From: Thermoflavifilum thermophilum
GTDB lineage: Bacteria; Bacteroidota; Bacteroidia; Chitinophagales; Chitinophagaceae
Length of the DNA: 64,000 nt
Assembly (NCBI RefSeq): GCF_900116565.1
Contig: NZ_FPCJ01000001.1
Coordinates: 1,838,540-1,902,539, forward strand
Reading direction: 5' to 3'
The position numbers and the translations under genes are program-made. The notes beneath the pieces were generated by a model that was given only the letters and a program-made list of their open reading frames with translations, ran no database searches and was not told where the DNA came from. Position 1 is the stretch's first letter, and each line of letters starts with the position of its first letter. Shown here piece by piece: positions 1 to 9,700 of this stretch.

Positions 1-1
1 G

Positions 2-1246
2 CTTTCCGGTCACCAGATGAACCGGCTGCTCCAGGGTGATGTGGGCAGCGGTAAAACCATTGTGGCCTTGCTGGTTATGCTGCTGGCAGTAGATAATGGC
101 TTTCAGGCCTGCCTGATGGCGCCCACAGAAATTCTTGCCCAGCAGCATTATCGTCATATCACAGAACTTCTGGAGGGTTTGCCTGTGGAAGTGGCTTTGC
201 TTACCGGCAATGTTCGTGGGCAGCAGCGAAAGCAGATCCTGGAAGGTATAACCAGCGGAAGCATTCAGCTGTTAATTGGTACCCATGCTCTGATTGAAGA
301 TACAGTGCAGTTTGCCCGGCTGGGGCTGGCTGTGATTGATGAACAACATCGGTTTGGAGTGGCTCAGCGGGCTGCACTTTGGGAAAAAAGCGAAATTCCT
401 CCCCACGTACTGGTGATGACCGCCACACCCATACCGCGAACCCTGGCTATGACTGTGTACGGCGACCTGGATGTTTCTGTGATTGATCAGCTGCCACCGG
501 GCAGAAAAAAAATCATTACAGTACACCGAACCAGCGACAGGCGCCATCAGGTAATGGACTTCGTAAAATCCCAGATCCGCCAGGGGCGCCAGGCTTATAT
601 TGTATATCCATTGATAGAAGAATCAGAAAAGCTGGATTACGAAAACCTCATGCGGGGGTATGAAGAAGTAAAAGCCTATTTTCCCGAGCCGGATTTTCGC
701 ATCAGCATGGTGCACGGCCAACAATCGCCTGAAGTAAGAAACACCAACATGCAACGTTTTGTGCAAGGCATCACTCATATTATGGTTGCCACCACGGTTA
801 TTGAAGTGGGCGTGCACGTACCGAATGCTACCATCATGGTCATTGAAAGTGCAGAAAAATTCGGCCTTTCCCAGTTGCATCAGCTCAGGGGAAGGGTAGG
901 ACGCGGCGAGCATGCATCATATTGTATTTTGCTCACAGCACCTGAAATAGGAAAGGAAGCCATGGAGCGAATCCGGGTGATGACCCAAACCGATAATGGC
1001 TTTCTGATAGCTGAAAAAGATTTGCAACTCAGAGGCCCGGGAGATATAGAAGGCACCCGGCAAAGTGGTGTGATGGAATTTAAACTGGCCGACGTGGTAA
1101 AGGATAACGATTTGCTGATGCAGGCCCGGGAAGCAGCCCTGCGGCTGGTGGAACAGGATCCCCTGCTAATGCAGCCAGAAAACCAGTGTTTGCTGAACTG
1201 GCTCCAGCAGGACCATAAAAAAAACAACTGGAGTAAAATTTCTTAA
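2..1246 (+). CDS. recG: ATP-dependent DNA helicase RecG, 3' part
   Basis: C-terminal 414 residues of RecG, the branched-DNA helicase that remodels stalled forks and Holliday junctions in the cytoplasm. The reading frame is open through the left window edge, so the N-terminal wedge domain lies outside. Visible motifs are Walker A GDVGSGKT near the start, the RecG-specific DEQHRFGV form of motif II, the TATPIPRTLA motif III, and in the second RecA lobe VATTVIEVGVHVPNA followed by QLRGRVGRG. The C-terminal LRGPGDIEGTRQSG stretch is the RecG signature after the helicase core. The internal ATG at position 17 is not the true start because the conserved frame continues upstream of it. The gene ends 78 bases before the next gene. 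The family call is very secure. Confidence 0.97.
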   Translation, partial: LSGHQMNRLLQGDVGSGKTIVALLVMLLAVDNGFQACLMAPTEILAQQHYRHITELLEGLPVEVALLTGNVRGQQRKQILEGITSGSIQLLIGTHALIEDTVQFARLGLAVIDEQHRFGVAQRAALWEKSEIPPHVLVMTATPIPRTLAMTVYGDLDVSVIDQLPPGRKKIITVHRTSDRRHQVMDFVKSQIRQGRQAYIVYPLIEESEKLDYENLMRGYEEVKAYFPEPDFRISMVHGQQSPEVRNTNMQRFVQGITHIMVATTVIEVGVHVPNATIMVIESAEKFGLSQLHQLRGRVGRGEHASYCILLTAPEIGKEAMERIRVMTQTDNGFLIAEKDLQLRGPGDIEGTRQSGVMEFKLADVVKDNDLLMQAREAALRLVEQDPLLMQPENQCLLNWLQQDHKKNNWSKIS

Positions 1247-1324
1247 TCCCTCAAAAGCAACCGATCGAAGCGATATTTACGTTATTCCGTACAGGTGACT
1301 CAGACTGAAAGCATATTTCTTCAC

Positions 1325-4300
1325 ATGCCTGACCATATCCGTATCAGGAAGGTGTTTTTTGCACGCACAAATTCCCTTCTTGGCAGGGGATTGAGATATG
1401 GCTGGGCTTTATTCGCCTGTTTGTTGCTGGCCGGTTTGGCCAATGGTCAATCGTCTTTCGGGGATATCAGCTTTCAGACAAACAATGGGCAATGGCCTGC
1501 CGATGTGCTCTTCCGGGCTGATCTGGGATCAGGCCAGTATGTGGTGCTCAGCCGCCAGGGATTTGGTGTGGTGCTCTACGACACGGCAGATATGAAACAT
1601 TTCTGGTCATTATTTCATGGAGGTGCACCGGAAATTTCTTCTTCCCGCAACCCCGTTCACCGTCCGAGAAGCCGGTTCCCACAAGCAATTCCTTCTGCCG
1701 CTGCAGCATTTCCTGTCACCTTGCATGGCGTGTATTATCAGGTTCATTTCCTCAATAGTCAATCCCCCAGTAGTATACAATTTGATCATCCGAGTACGAC
1801 CTATTACAATTATTTCATTGGCAATGACCCTGCCCGTTGGGCTACCCATGTGGAGGGTTACGGGGGGATCACCTACGAACAGATTTATCCGGGTATTGAT
1901 GTGCGGTTTTATTTTGAAGCCGGCCGCCTGAAATATGACTGGATGCTTCAGCCCGGTGCCCAGATCAGCCAAATCAGCCTCCAGTATCAGGGCATTGAGA
2001 GCATGGAAATCCGCAAGGGTAATCTGTTGATTAAAACGGCTGTGGGAACCATTACGGAGCTGGAGCCTTTTTGCTATCAATATGTGGAAGGACAACGCCG
2101 GCAAATTCCCTGTCGTTATGTGATCAACCGGCAGCAGGTAGGCTTTCAGGTTACCGGTGCCTATGATCCGCATCTGCCCCTCATCATTGATCCGGTGGTC
2201 ATCTTTGCTACATTCACGGGCTCTACGGCCGACAACTGGGGGTTTACGGCTACCTATGATGCACAGGGTAATTTCTACGCAGGAGGCATCGTGTTCGACA
2301 GTGGTTACCCGGTTACACCCGGAGCTTTTCAGCAGACTTTTGGGGGTGGACAAATTGAATCCAATTATTATGGTTATGATATGGCGATTGCCAAATTCGA
2401 TCCGACAGGGAAACGATTGCTGTACGCCACTTATCTGGGTGGCAGTGGCAATGAACAGCCACATAGCCTGATTCTGAATCATCAGGGAAATCTGATTATT
2501 GCCGGAAGAACCAATTCACCCAATTTCCCTCACGACCATGCTTATGGTCCGCTGGGGAATTATGACATTGTGGTAGCTGAATTAAATCCTACGGGCTCGG
2601 TATTGCTCCACAGCACGGTGATTGGTGGAAAAAACGATGATGGGGTGAACATCACCTATGTACGCGAGGCCGGCACCGTTTCGCTCATGCAAAACTATGG
2701 CGATGATGCCCGCAGCGAAGTGGTGGTGGATAACAGCGATAATATTTATCTGGCCAGCTGCAGCCAGTCGCCCGATTTCCCCACTACAGCCGGAGTCTTC
2801 CAGCCCGGGAAGGGTGATCGCTCCCAACCCCATTCCGGCTCGCGAACAGCCTATATCGATGGTACATTGTACACCTTTTCTTATGCTTATTATGACCAGG
2901 ATGCCGTAGTCATCAAGCTGCATCCCGATTGCAGTCTGGCGTGGGCCAGCTTTTTAGGCGGCTCGGGCGATGATGCCGCTTATGTGATCGACCTGGATCC
3001 GGCAGGAAATATTTATGTTGGAGGTGCGACCTCAAGCGGCAATCTGCCCTCGGGTAAACTGCCCGGCGTGCTTCAGCCTTCATACCAGGGCAATATGGCC
3101 GATGGATTTGTAGCCGAGATCAGCAACGATGGTACCCAGCTGCTGCGCCGCACCTATCTGGGTACGAATGGCATCGACGAAGTATATGGATTAGCTTTTG
3201 ATCAACAGGGATATCCCTATGTGTGCGGCACTACGACGGGCAGCTGGCCGGTGGTCAATGCTCCCTATCGCCAGCCTGGTGGCAAGCAGTTCATTGCCAA
3301 GTTGAAGCCCGACCTCAGCGGATATGTCTATTCCACCACTTTTGGCAAGGGTGGCACCGAACCAGATATTTCTCCGGTAGCTTTTCTGGTGGACCGCTGT
3401 GAAAATGTGTATGTATCCGGCTGGGGTGGGGATATCAACAGCCAGTATGGGGGCTTTGTGCACGGGGGCCAGTCCACATCTGGACTGTATATCACTTCCG
3501 ACGCCCTGCAGAAAACCACCGACGGGTCTGATTTTTATTTCTTTGTGTTGAAACGAAACGCTGCCAGTGTGCTTTATGCCAGCTATTGGGGTGGATCCGG
3601 TATCTGGGAACATGTGGATGGAGGTACCAGTCGGTTCGATCCTATGGGTGTGATCTATGAGGCAATTTGTGGAGGCTGTGGCGGGTATTCCAATGAACCG
3701 ATTACACCCGGGGTATGGTCGCCCGTGAACCGAAGCGACAATTGCAATGAGGTAGCGTTGAAGATAGCGTTTAATTTGAGTGGGGTACATGTTGGGTTGA
3801 AGGCTTTGAATGGGGACACGAGCGGGTGTGTGCCGTTTACGGTGGAGATCAGCGACACGGCTGGGTTAGCCAAGCAATACGTGTGGGATTTTGGGGATGG
3901 GACGCCGCCGGTGAAGACGAGTGCGTCCAGCCAGCAGCATACGTATAATGCGGTAGGACAGTACCGGGTGATGGTGGTGGGGATAGATTCGGCGAGTTGC
4001 AACATAGCCGACACGGGGTACATGTGGGTGAAGGTAGGGGATAATCCGGCCGAGATTGGTTTTCGGGTGGAGAAGGTAGGGCCGTGCACGAGCTATCGGT
4101 ATCGGTTCATCAACACGAGTGTAGCGTTGGGAGGGGGTGGTTTTACGGGCAGTTCGTTTGTATGGGATTTTGGGGATGGGACGCCGCCGGTGGAGGCAGG
4201 GTTGGACACGGTGGAGCATGGGTATGGGGGTCCGGGGGTATACCGGGTGATGTTGCGGTTGGTGGACACGAGTTTTTGCAATGCGCCGGCCGATAGTGTG

Positions 4301-5080
4301 GTGGTGTTGCGGGTAGCCTCGAATGTGAAGGCAGGATTTGAGGTGGACAGTGTAGGGTGCATACCTTATGAGGCGGAGTTTGAGAACACGAGTTTGGGGG
4401 GTAGTAGTTTTGAGTGGGATTTTGGGGATGGGACGACGAGCACGGAGGTGAATCCGGTACATGAGTACAGCAAGGCTGGGGTGTATGTGGTGCGATTGGT
4501 AGCCAACGACAGTACGACGTGCAACCGGACGGATACGGTGGTAGATACGATACGGGTGTATGGGAGGCCGGTGTCGTCGTTTGTGGTGAGTCCGGTGCCG
4601 CCGCAGGAGAATGTGGCGGAGGTGTTCACCAACCAGAGCCAGGGAGCGGTGAGGTGGTGGTGGGAGTTTGGGGATGGGACGGGAGACACGACGTATAATG
4701 CGAGTCATATATATCCGAAGACGGGGGTGTATGAGGCATGTTTACGGGTAGCCAATGAGTGGGGATGTGAGGACACGAGTTGCCAGGCTGTGGAGGCGTT
4801 GATCAATCCGTTGTTTGATGTGCCGAGTGCGTTTTCGCCGAATGGGGATGGGGTGAATGATGTGTTTCGGGTGCGGGGATTTGGGATAGAGCGGTTTGAG
4901 ATGGAGATATACAATCGGTGGGGGCAGAAGGTGTATGAGAGCCGGGATGTGAATCAGGGATGGGATGGGACATACAGGGGCAAGCCACAGCCGATGGATG
5001 CCTATGCCTACGTGATCCATATCCAGTTCACCGATGGAACCCGTGTCACCCGCACCGGAAACGTAACACTTTTACGGTAA
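1325..5080 (+). CDS. Secreted SBBP beta-propeller/PKD protein with type B T9SS sorting domain
   Basis: A 1251-residue exported protein. A hydrophobic signal segment around residues 28-42 ends in ANGQ. It is followed by a DUF7948-like N-terminal domain (NNGQWPADVLFRADLG), then about five SBBP-type propeller repeats (YLGGSGNEQ, FLGGSGDDA, YLGTNGIDE, YWGGSG) spanning roughly residues 290-800. Four PKD-like repeats follow (VWDFGDGTPP twice, EWDFGDGTTS, WWEFGDGTGD). The C-terminal CHU_C/gliding-motility domain (AFSPNGDGVNDVF, IYNRWGQKVYES, GWDGTYRGK, GNVTLLR) targets it to the type IX secretion system for surface attachment. The next gene is a PorP/SprF protein 18 bases away, the usual partner of this sorting class. 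A GTG at 1295 is an alternative start. Bases about 3740-4965 use strikingly G-ending codons unlike the rest of the gene. The ligand or polymer recognised is unknown. Confidence 0.88.
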   Translation: MPDHIRIRKVFFARTNSLLGRGLRYGWALFACLLLAGLANGQSSFGDISFQTNNGQWPADVLFRADLGSGQYVVLSRQGFGVVLYDTADMKHFWSLFHGGAPEISSSRNPVHRPRSRFPQAIPSAAAAFPVTLHGVYYQVHFLNSQSPSSIQFDHPSTTYYNYFIGNDPARWATHVEGYGGITYEQIYPGIDVRFYFEAGRLKYDWMLQPGAQISQISLQYQGIESMEIRKGNLLIKTAVGTITELEPFCYQYVEGQRRQIPCRYVINRQQVGFQVTGAYDPHLPLIIDPVVIFATFTGSTADNWGFTATYDAQGNFYAGGIVFDSGYPVTPGAFQQTFGGGQIESNYYGYDMAIAKFDPTGKRLLYATYLGGSGNEQPHSLILNHQGNLIIAGRTNSPNFPHDHAYGPLGNYDIVVAELNPTGSVLLHSTVIGGKNDDGVNITYVREAGTVSLMQNYGDDARSEVVVDNSDNIYLASCSQSPDFPTTAGVFQPGKGDRSQPHSGSRTAYIDGTLYTFSYAYYDQDAVVIKLHPDCSLAWASFLGGSGDDAAYVIDLDPAGNIYVGGATSSGNLPSGKLPGVLQPSYQGNMADGFVAEISNDGTQLLRRTYLGTNGIDEVYGLAFDQQGYPYVCGTTTGSWPVVNAPYRQPGGKQFIAKLKPDLSGYVYSTTFGKGGTEPDISPVAFLVDRCENVYVSGWGGDINSQYGGFVHGGQSTSGLYITSDALQKTTDGSDFYFFVLKRNAASVLYASYWGGSGIWEHVDGGTSRFDPMGVIYEAICGGCGGYSNEPITPGVWSPVNRSDNCNEVALKIAFNLSGVHVGLKALNGDTSGCVPFTVEISDTAGLAKQYVWDFGDGTPPVKTSASSQQHTYNAVGQYRVMVVGIDSASCNIADTGYMWVKVGDNPAEIGFRVEKVGPCTSYRYRFINTSVALGGGGFTGSSFVWDFGDGTPPVEAGLDTVEHGYGGPGVYRVMLRLVDTSFCNAPADSVVVLRVASNVKAGFEVDSVGCIPYEAEFENTSLGGSSFEWDFGDGTTSTEVNPVHEYSKAGVYVVRLVANDSTTCNRTDTVVDTIRVYGRPVSSFVVSPVPPQENVAEVFTNQSQGAVRWWWEFGDGTGDTTYNASHIYPKTGVYEACLRVANEWGCEDTSCQAVEALINPLFDVPSAFSPNGDGVNDVFRVRGFGIERFEMEIYNRWGQKVYESRDVNQGWDGTYRGKPQPMDAYAYVIHIQFTDGTRVTRTGNVTLLR

Positions 5081-5098
5081 CCCTTTATGCAATAAATC

Positions 5099-6178
5099 AT
5101 GAATACGCGCATCAAATGCCGTTATCTGTTCCGGCTCAGCCGGGGTGGCCTTTGCAGAAGTTTTGTGCAGAGCCTGTGGGGGATCGTACTGGTGCTTTTC
5201 ACTGAACACATACATGCCCAGGATTTGCATTTCTCCCAGTACTTTTCAGCTCCGCTGCTTACCAATCCGGCCAATACGGGCTTTATTCCCGATGCGAATT
5301 ATCGGTTGGGTGTGGATTATCGCGATCAGTGGACTACCATTCCGGTGCCCTACCGTACCATGTCGGCCTTTGGTGATGCCCAGCTGTTGCGCAACCGGCT
5401 TACCTATGGATGGCTTGGCGTGGGTGGCGTGGTGTTGCAGGATGTAGCCGGGAGTGGCGATCTGACTTCCACGAAAGTATATGCTTCTCTGGCCTATCAT
5501 CAGCTATTGGGCTTGGGCAGCTTGTTGTCGGCAGGATTCAATGTGGGATATGCGCGCAAGAGCATTAACCTCAGCAAGCTTACTTTTGACGACCAGTGGA
5601 ACGGAAAGTTTTTCGATGCATCCTTGCCAACCAATGAATACAGTGCCATCACCCAAACCAGCGTCAGCTATATGGATTTGCAGGCAGGTTTAAACTATGC
5701 GTATTTTCCGAATGATCATATCTATCTTAACTTAGGCTTTTCTGCACAGCATTTAAATACTCCGAGAGAAACTTTTTACAACGGTGATAATCGTATTCCC
5801 CGGCGATATATTGGTTTTGTCAATGCCAGCATTCAGGTTTCCAGCCAGATAATCATCAATCCCAACGGATATTATTCGTTGCAATCCGGAGCCCATGAAC
5901 TGGTAGCCGGTGGCTATCTGCAGGTGAATCTTTCAGGCGATGGTGCGCAGCAGTTATTGGGGGGGATATATTATCGTTTTGGCGATGCACTAATTCCAAT
6001 GGTGGGTTATCAGCTGAACAACCTCAGGTTAATGTTTAGTTATGACGCAACCGTTTCTTCCCTGGGTTCGAATATTCAGCATAATGGAGCTTATGAAGTA
6101 TCTTTGATTTATCAAGGATTGTATCAAAATGGAACTTATCGCCGTGAAGAAAAAAAGTTTCGCTGCCCCAGTTTTTAG
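5099..6178 (+). CDS. PorP/SprF family type IX secretion outer-membrane protein
   Basis: A 359-residue predicted outer-membrane beta-barrel of the PorP/SprF family, which assists export or anchoring of CHU_C-type cargo. After a signal peptide ending in HAQ comes the family hallmark DLHFSQYFSAPLLTNPANTGF. Then YRDQWTTIPVPYRT and many alternating aromatic/polar strands follow, and it ends with an FRCPSF tail matching the KCPRF tail of the second family member at 20812-21846. It lies 18 bases after the CHU_C-domain gene and probably shares its transcript. Its last 50 bases overlap the start of the following gene. SprF of Flavobacterium johnsoniae is needed for SprB surface display. By analogy this protein probably serves the upstream 1251-residue cargo, which is inference from adjacency. 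Confidence 0.9.
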   Translation: MNTRIKCRYLFRLSRGGLCRSFVQSLWGIVLVLFTEHIHAQDLHFSQYFSAPLLTNPANTGFIPDANYRLGVDYRDQWTTIPVPYRTMSAFGDAQLLRNRLTYGWLGVGGVVLQDVAGSGDLTSTKVYASLAYHQLLGLGSLLSAGFNVGYARKSINLSKLTFDDQWNGKFFDASLPTNEYSAITQTSVSYMDLQAGLNYAYFPNDHIYLNLGFSAQHLNTPRETFYNGDNRIPRRYIGFVNASIQVSSQIIINPNGYYSLQSGAHELVAGGYLQVNLSGDGAQQLLGGIYYRFGDALIPMVGYQLNNLRLMFSYDATVSSLGSNIQHNGAYEVSLIYQGLYQNGTYRREEKKFRCPSF

Positions 6179-6779
6179 CAGAAAATATCTGTTATCATTA
6201 TGCATAATCTGTATGTATGCAATCATGCTTCATGCACAGGATCGTTCCATGTATATTCCCCCGGAACAAAGAGTTGAAACTCCACAAGCAAATCAAGCGG
6301 AGCAATCATATGGTGCTACATCTCGTTTCTTTGTAGGTGGTAATTTTGGTTTTACTTTTTTGGGTGATTATAATTATGTAGGAATCTCACCGCTCGTTGG
6401 TTATCGGCTTACATCGTGGTTTTCACCGGGCATCAATCTGAATCTGAATTTTGTAACTGATAAAACCGTCCCTGACCAGACAACACATTATACTACCATA
6501 GGTGCTGGAGTGTTTACGCGGTTTTTCCCTTTTCAATGGTTGTATTTGCAAATACAACCCGAATATAATCAGTATCAGGTGAAAGTAAAAAGTGGCGGCA
6601 CAACAATTGATCAGCAAACTTATCATGTGTTCAGCCTGTTGATGGGAGGTGGCTATGTGCAACGCATCAGTGAAAATGCTTACTTTAATTTTGGTGTGTT
6701 GTATGATGTGATTCAAAATCCGCATTCACCTTATTACGGTATTCCCGTCGTGCAAGGTGGCATCAATCTGGGATTCTGA
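6129..6779 (+). CDS. Small outer-membrane beta-barrel protein
   Basis: A 216-residue protein of unknown function. The N-terminus is basic (VKKK), followed by a hydrophobic run ending LHAQ, which reads as a signal peptide. The mature part begins with a short polar linker and continues as amphipathic glycine/aromatic strands (RFFVGGNFGFTFLGDYNYVGI, VGYRLTSWFSPGI, FNFGVLYD), ending in GGINLGF with a terminal phenylalanine as expected for an outer-membrane barrel. The size suits an 8-strand barrel. The chosen ATG overlaps the PorP/SprF gene by 50 bases in another frame. It is preferred because later starts would lose the basic n-region. Third gene of the cargo/PorP cassette, so a role at the secretion or adhesion site is possible but not shown. 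Confidence 0.72.
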   Translation: MELIAVKKKSFAAPVFSRKYLLSLCIICMYAIMLHAQDRSMYIPPEQRVETPQANQAEQSYGATSRFFVGGNFGFTFLGDYNYVGISPLVGYRLTSWFSPGINLNLNFVTDKTVPDQTTHYTTIGAGVFTRFFPFQWLYLQIQPEYNQYQVKVKSGGTTIDQQTYHVFSLLMGGGYVQRISENAYFNFGVLYDVIQNPHSPYYGIPVVQGGINLGF

Positions 6780-6784
6780 ATTTT

Positions 6785-9700
6785 TTATAATCCCTGTTTG
6801 TACGCAGGATGTTCCCGGATGAGTTTTTGGTAATGATGTCGATAGGCACGATTCCATTTATTTCCCATGATGCTGCTTCCTATACCACTTTCCACACCTT
6901 TTACCCAGTAATTGAAAAACGATAAATGTGGATTTCTCCGGTAAAAGACCAATCCAGTGCGATGATAATTTTCAGACCGAAGTACCAGATTAGCCATAAA
7001 ATTTTCTAATCCTGAATATAATTTCTTACCGGTGCTGTCTTTTTCCCGATCAAGTGAAATCTTCAGCTGATCATAATACAGGTTCATATTTCCAAGCATC
7101 ATGTACACATTTCCTTTTGCCTGCATACTTGCACTGGTAATGTTGCCTGAGATTACTCGTGCATGAAACCAGGATTCCAGAATCGGATTAAAAAGGTTGA
7201 ATGCAAATGGTGAAGACTGCACATGAAGCGTAAATAAATGCAAAGGAGCATATCTGCTTTCTAAATAATTCAGGCTAATAAGAGGTTGATTCATTAACCG
7301 GCCTGTGGCAAAAATCTGCAGATAAGCATTTGCTGTATCAGCTGTATGCTGGTGGATATCTGAAACCACAGGAGAAATATGCGCATCAATATCATTAAAC
7401 CATATTGTACCGGGCTGGCCTGTCTGGGCAGATATTTCCGTGTAGCTGGCAAATCCCTGATGAATATTCCATTGATCAATATTCAGCTTAAAAGGCAATC
7501 TATCCGGAACTTCAGATGGCATAGGCTTGTTTTGCTGAACATCTAACGGAAACCGTTTATCCCGGTACACATATACCATCGGATGATATACATCAAATGT
7601 ATCGGCAACAATTACCCGATCTCTTACCCAGGATAAAAGTTCAAAATGCTGCAGTTTCCATTGATGCGAATAAAACTGAACGTAATCTTTTTGAGTTTGC
7701 AATTGTTTGATGAAATCTTCCCTGCTTTTTACGGGATGAATATGCACGCTGTCTATTTCCAGCAATTGCCGATCAGCCTGGTAGGTGGCATTCCATCCTT
7801 GAAAAATCAATTTTGGATTCTGATATGCAATGTTGTAAAGATGCAGCTTTTGATGGGGTGATGAGGCAATTACATGATCCATAAAAGACCCAGCATGGCG
7901 ATTGGAAAGATGAAATGCATATAATTTTCCTGAACTGTTCATCTGATGCATATCATCGTTGATATTCAGTTCATGAAAAGCACAAGAATCTATGAATGCC
8001 TGCCAATGATGTGTGGATGGCTGATAGGCAAAATTGGATGCCGATAGTTGCATGAGTTCTACATTTGCTTTCATTTGACGCATTGACTGAACATCAGATC
8101 TATGATATGATTGCATTTGCAAATGTTGCAAATTGGTGTACAAATGTTGCAAGCTGATTTCATTCTCAGATGAATCTCCCTTTATGCGCAGTTTGCTTAT
8201 CCATCCATCTATCAGAAAGCGAATTTGCAGATTCGGTAGTCCAGCTTGAACAGAATCATATTGCATAAATGCAACCATCCCATGATGTATGTACACGCTA
8301 TCCATCTGCATTGAATGGGCAGGATTTATACGGCTGCGAAGTTGAAATAAAGGATGATTTAGAGTCTGTTGCCGAACAGCAAAATCAGGTGAATCCAATT
8401 CCAAATACCTAAAATGCCTGAATAATGCTTGTACATCGCCAGTAGAATCACTTTCATATTTCCATGATACAACAGGTATATTTATTTCCAGCAGGCTATC
8501 CTGCAAGGAGCGAATGTGCATGTTGTGGATGAGTGACGCAGTATCGCGCTGCCAGTTGAAGTTCTGGAATTGGATATGCAGATTATGGGTCGTTATTTTC
8601 CCCTGGTTACCTGCAATCAAAAAGTCATGCAGGATCCATTGATGTTGATCATGGTAAAATGAATCAAGCCTGATATGTGTGCAATCAAGCAAAATCTCCC
8701 GGGATTGTGTACGATCGGCTTTTAAATGAAAAACAGTATTTTCCCCCGATAAATGTGAAATAAGAAATGAAGGAAATAAACCGGATGAAGTATCACCTGG
8801 ATGTATTTGTATGTTTGCGCTCTTCCATCCGGATGAAGCAATCAGCCAATTGTGTTCTCGTGTTGCAAATGAACTGTCGTATGCGGGCGTGTCGAATGTG
8901 ATGTTACATTCCTCACATGAAAACAAATCATGCGACCGTTGAATTTGAAATTCACCTGCACGGAATTGCTGATTGTCGATGGTTACGTTTTTTGCATATC
9001 CATTTGCAGCTTTTTGCATTTGATTCTGATTCAGCTTGAAATTCATCGAATCCATTTGCAAATGGACGGGTGATGATGCGGGAGGCCATAAGGTAAACGG
9101 AAAACCTATGTTGCCATTCACATGGCTCGCCTGCAGGTTGTGTGCTGGCGTGAGCCAATCAATGGTTCCATCGTGCAGGTAAATGATACGAATACCCTGC
9201 AGAAGAGAAAACGATCGGATAAATTTTTTCGGAATGAAATGCATTTGCTTACCCGCCAGGATAGCTGTTTTCCGGAAGACGTGAATTTCCGGTTGGTCAA
9301 AAACAATTTCATGTGCACCTGAGCCTTGCCTTGAAATAAGGCGATTCAGATCCAGATCGGGTATCAGTATCCTCGATGCCAGCAGATGAAACTGACTGCC
9401 TGCTTGCAGATTCTGATGATGCAGATTAGGCTGCACCAGCACCAGCGTATCCTGATGCAGGATCATTTGCTGAAGGCTAAATCTCCAGCTGCTATCTGAA
9501 CTCTGAAAGGTATAATGTTGCATGTTCAGACTGGCTTGCTGGATGCTGAACGGATTTTCACTCCGTGAATCAAAAACCACTTCATGCAAATTTAACTGTT
9601 GTTTGCCCGTCTGAAAAACATATTGTGTAGATGCTGTTCCCGCATGGACTTTCACTTCAGCATCTTCAATCACAACATGATGAACAGATGCCCGATCAGC

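Noticed and set aside
1610-2482. 290-codon minus-strand open frame in the first PKD gene
   Set aside because: It lies wholly inside a well-supported plus-strand gene, and its translation has no domain, signal or promoter.
3866-4708. Long minus-strand open frame across the PKD block
   Set aside because: It is a by-product of the G-ending codon bias: no stop codons arise on the opposite strand. Its product is a low-complexity Arg/Pro/His string.
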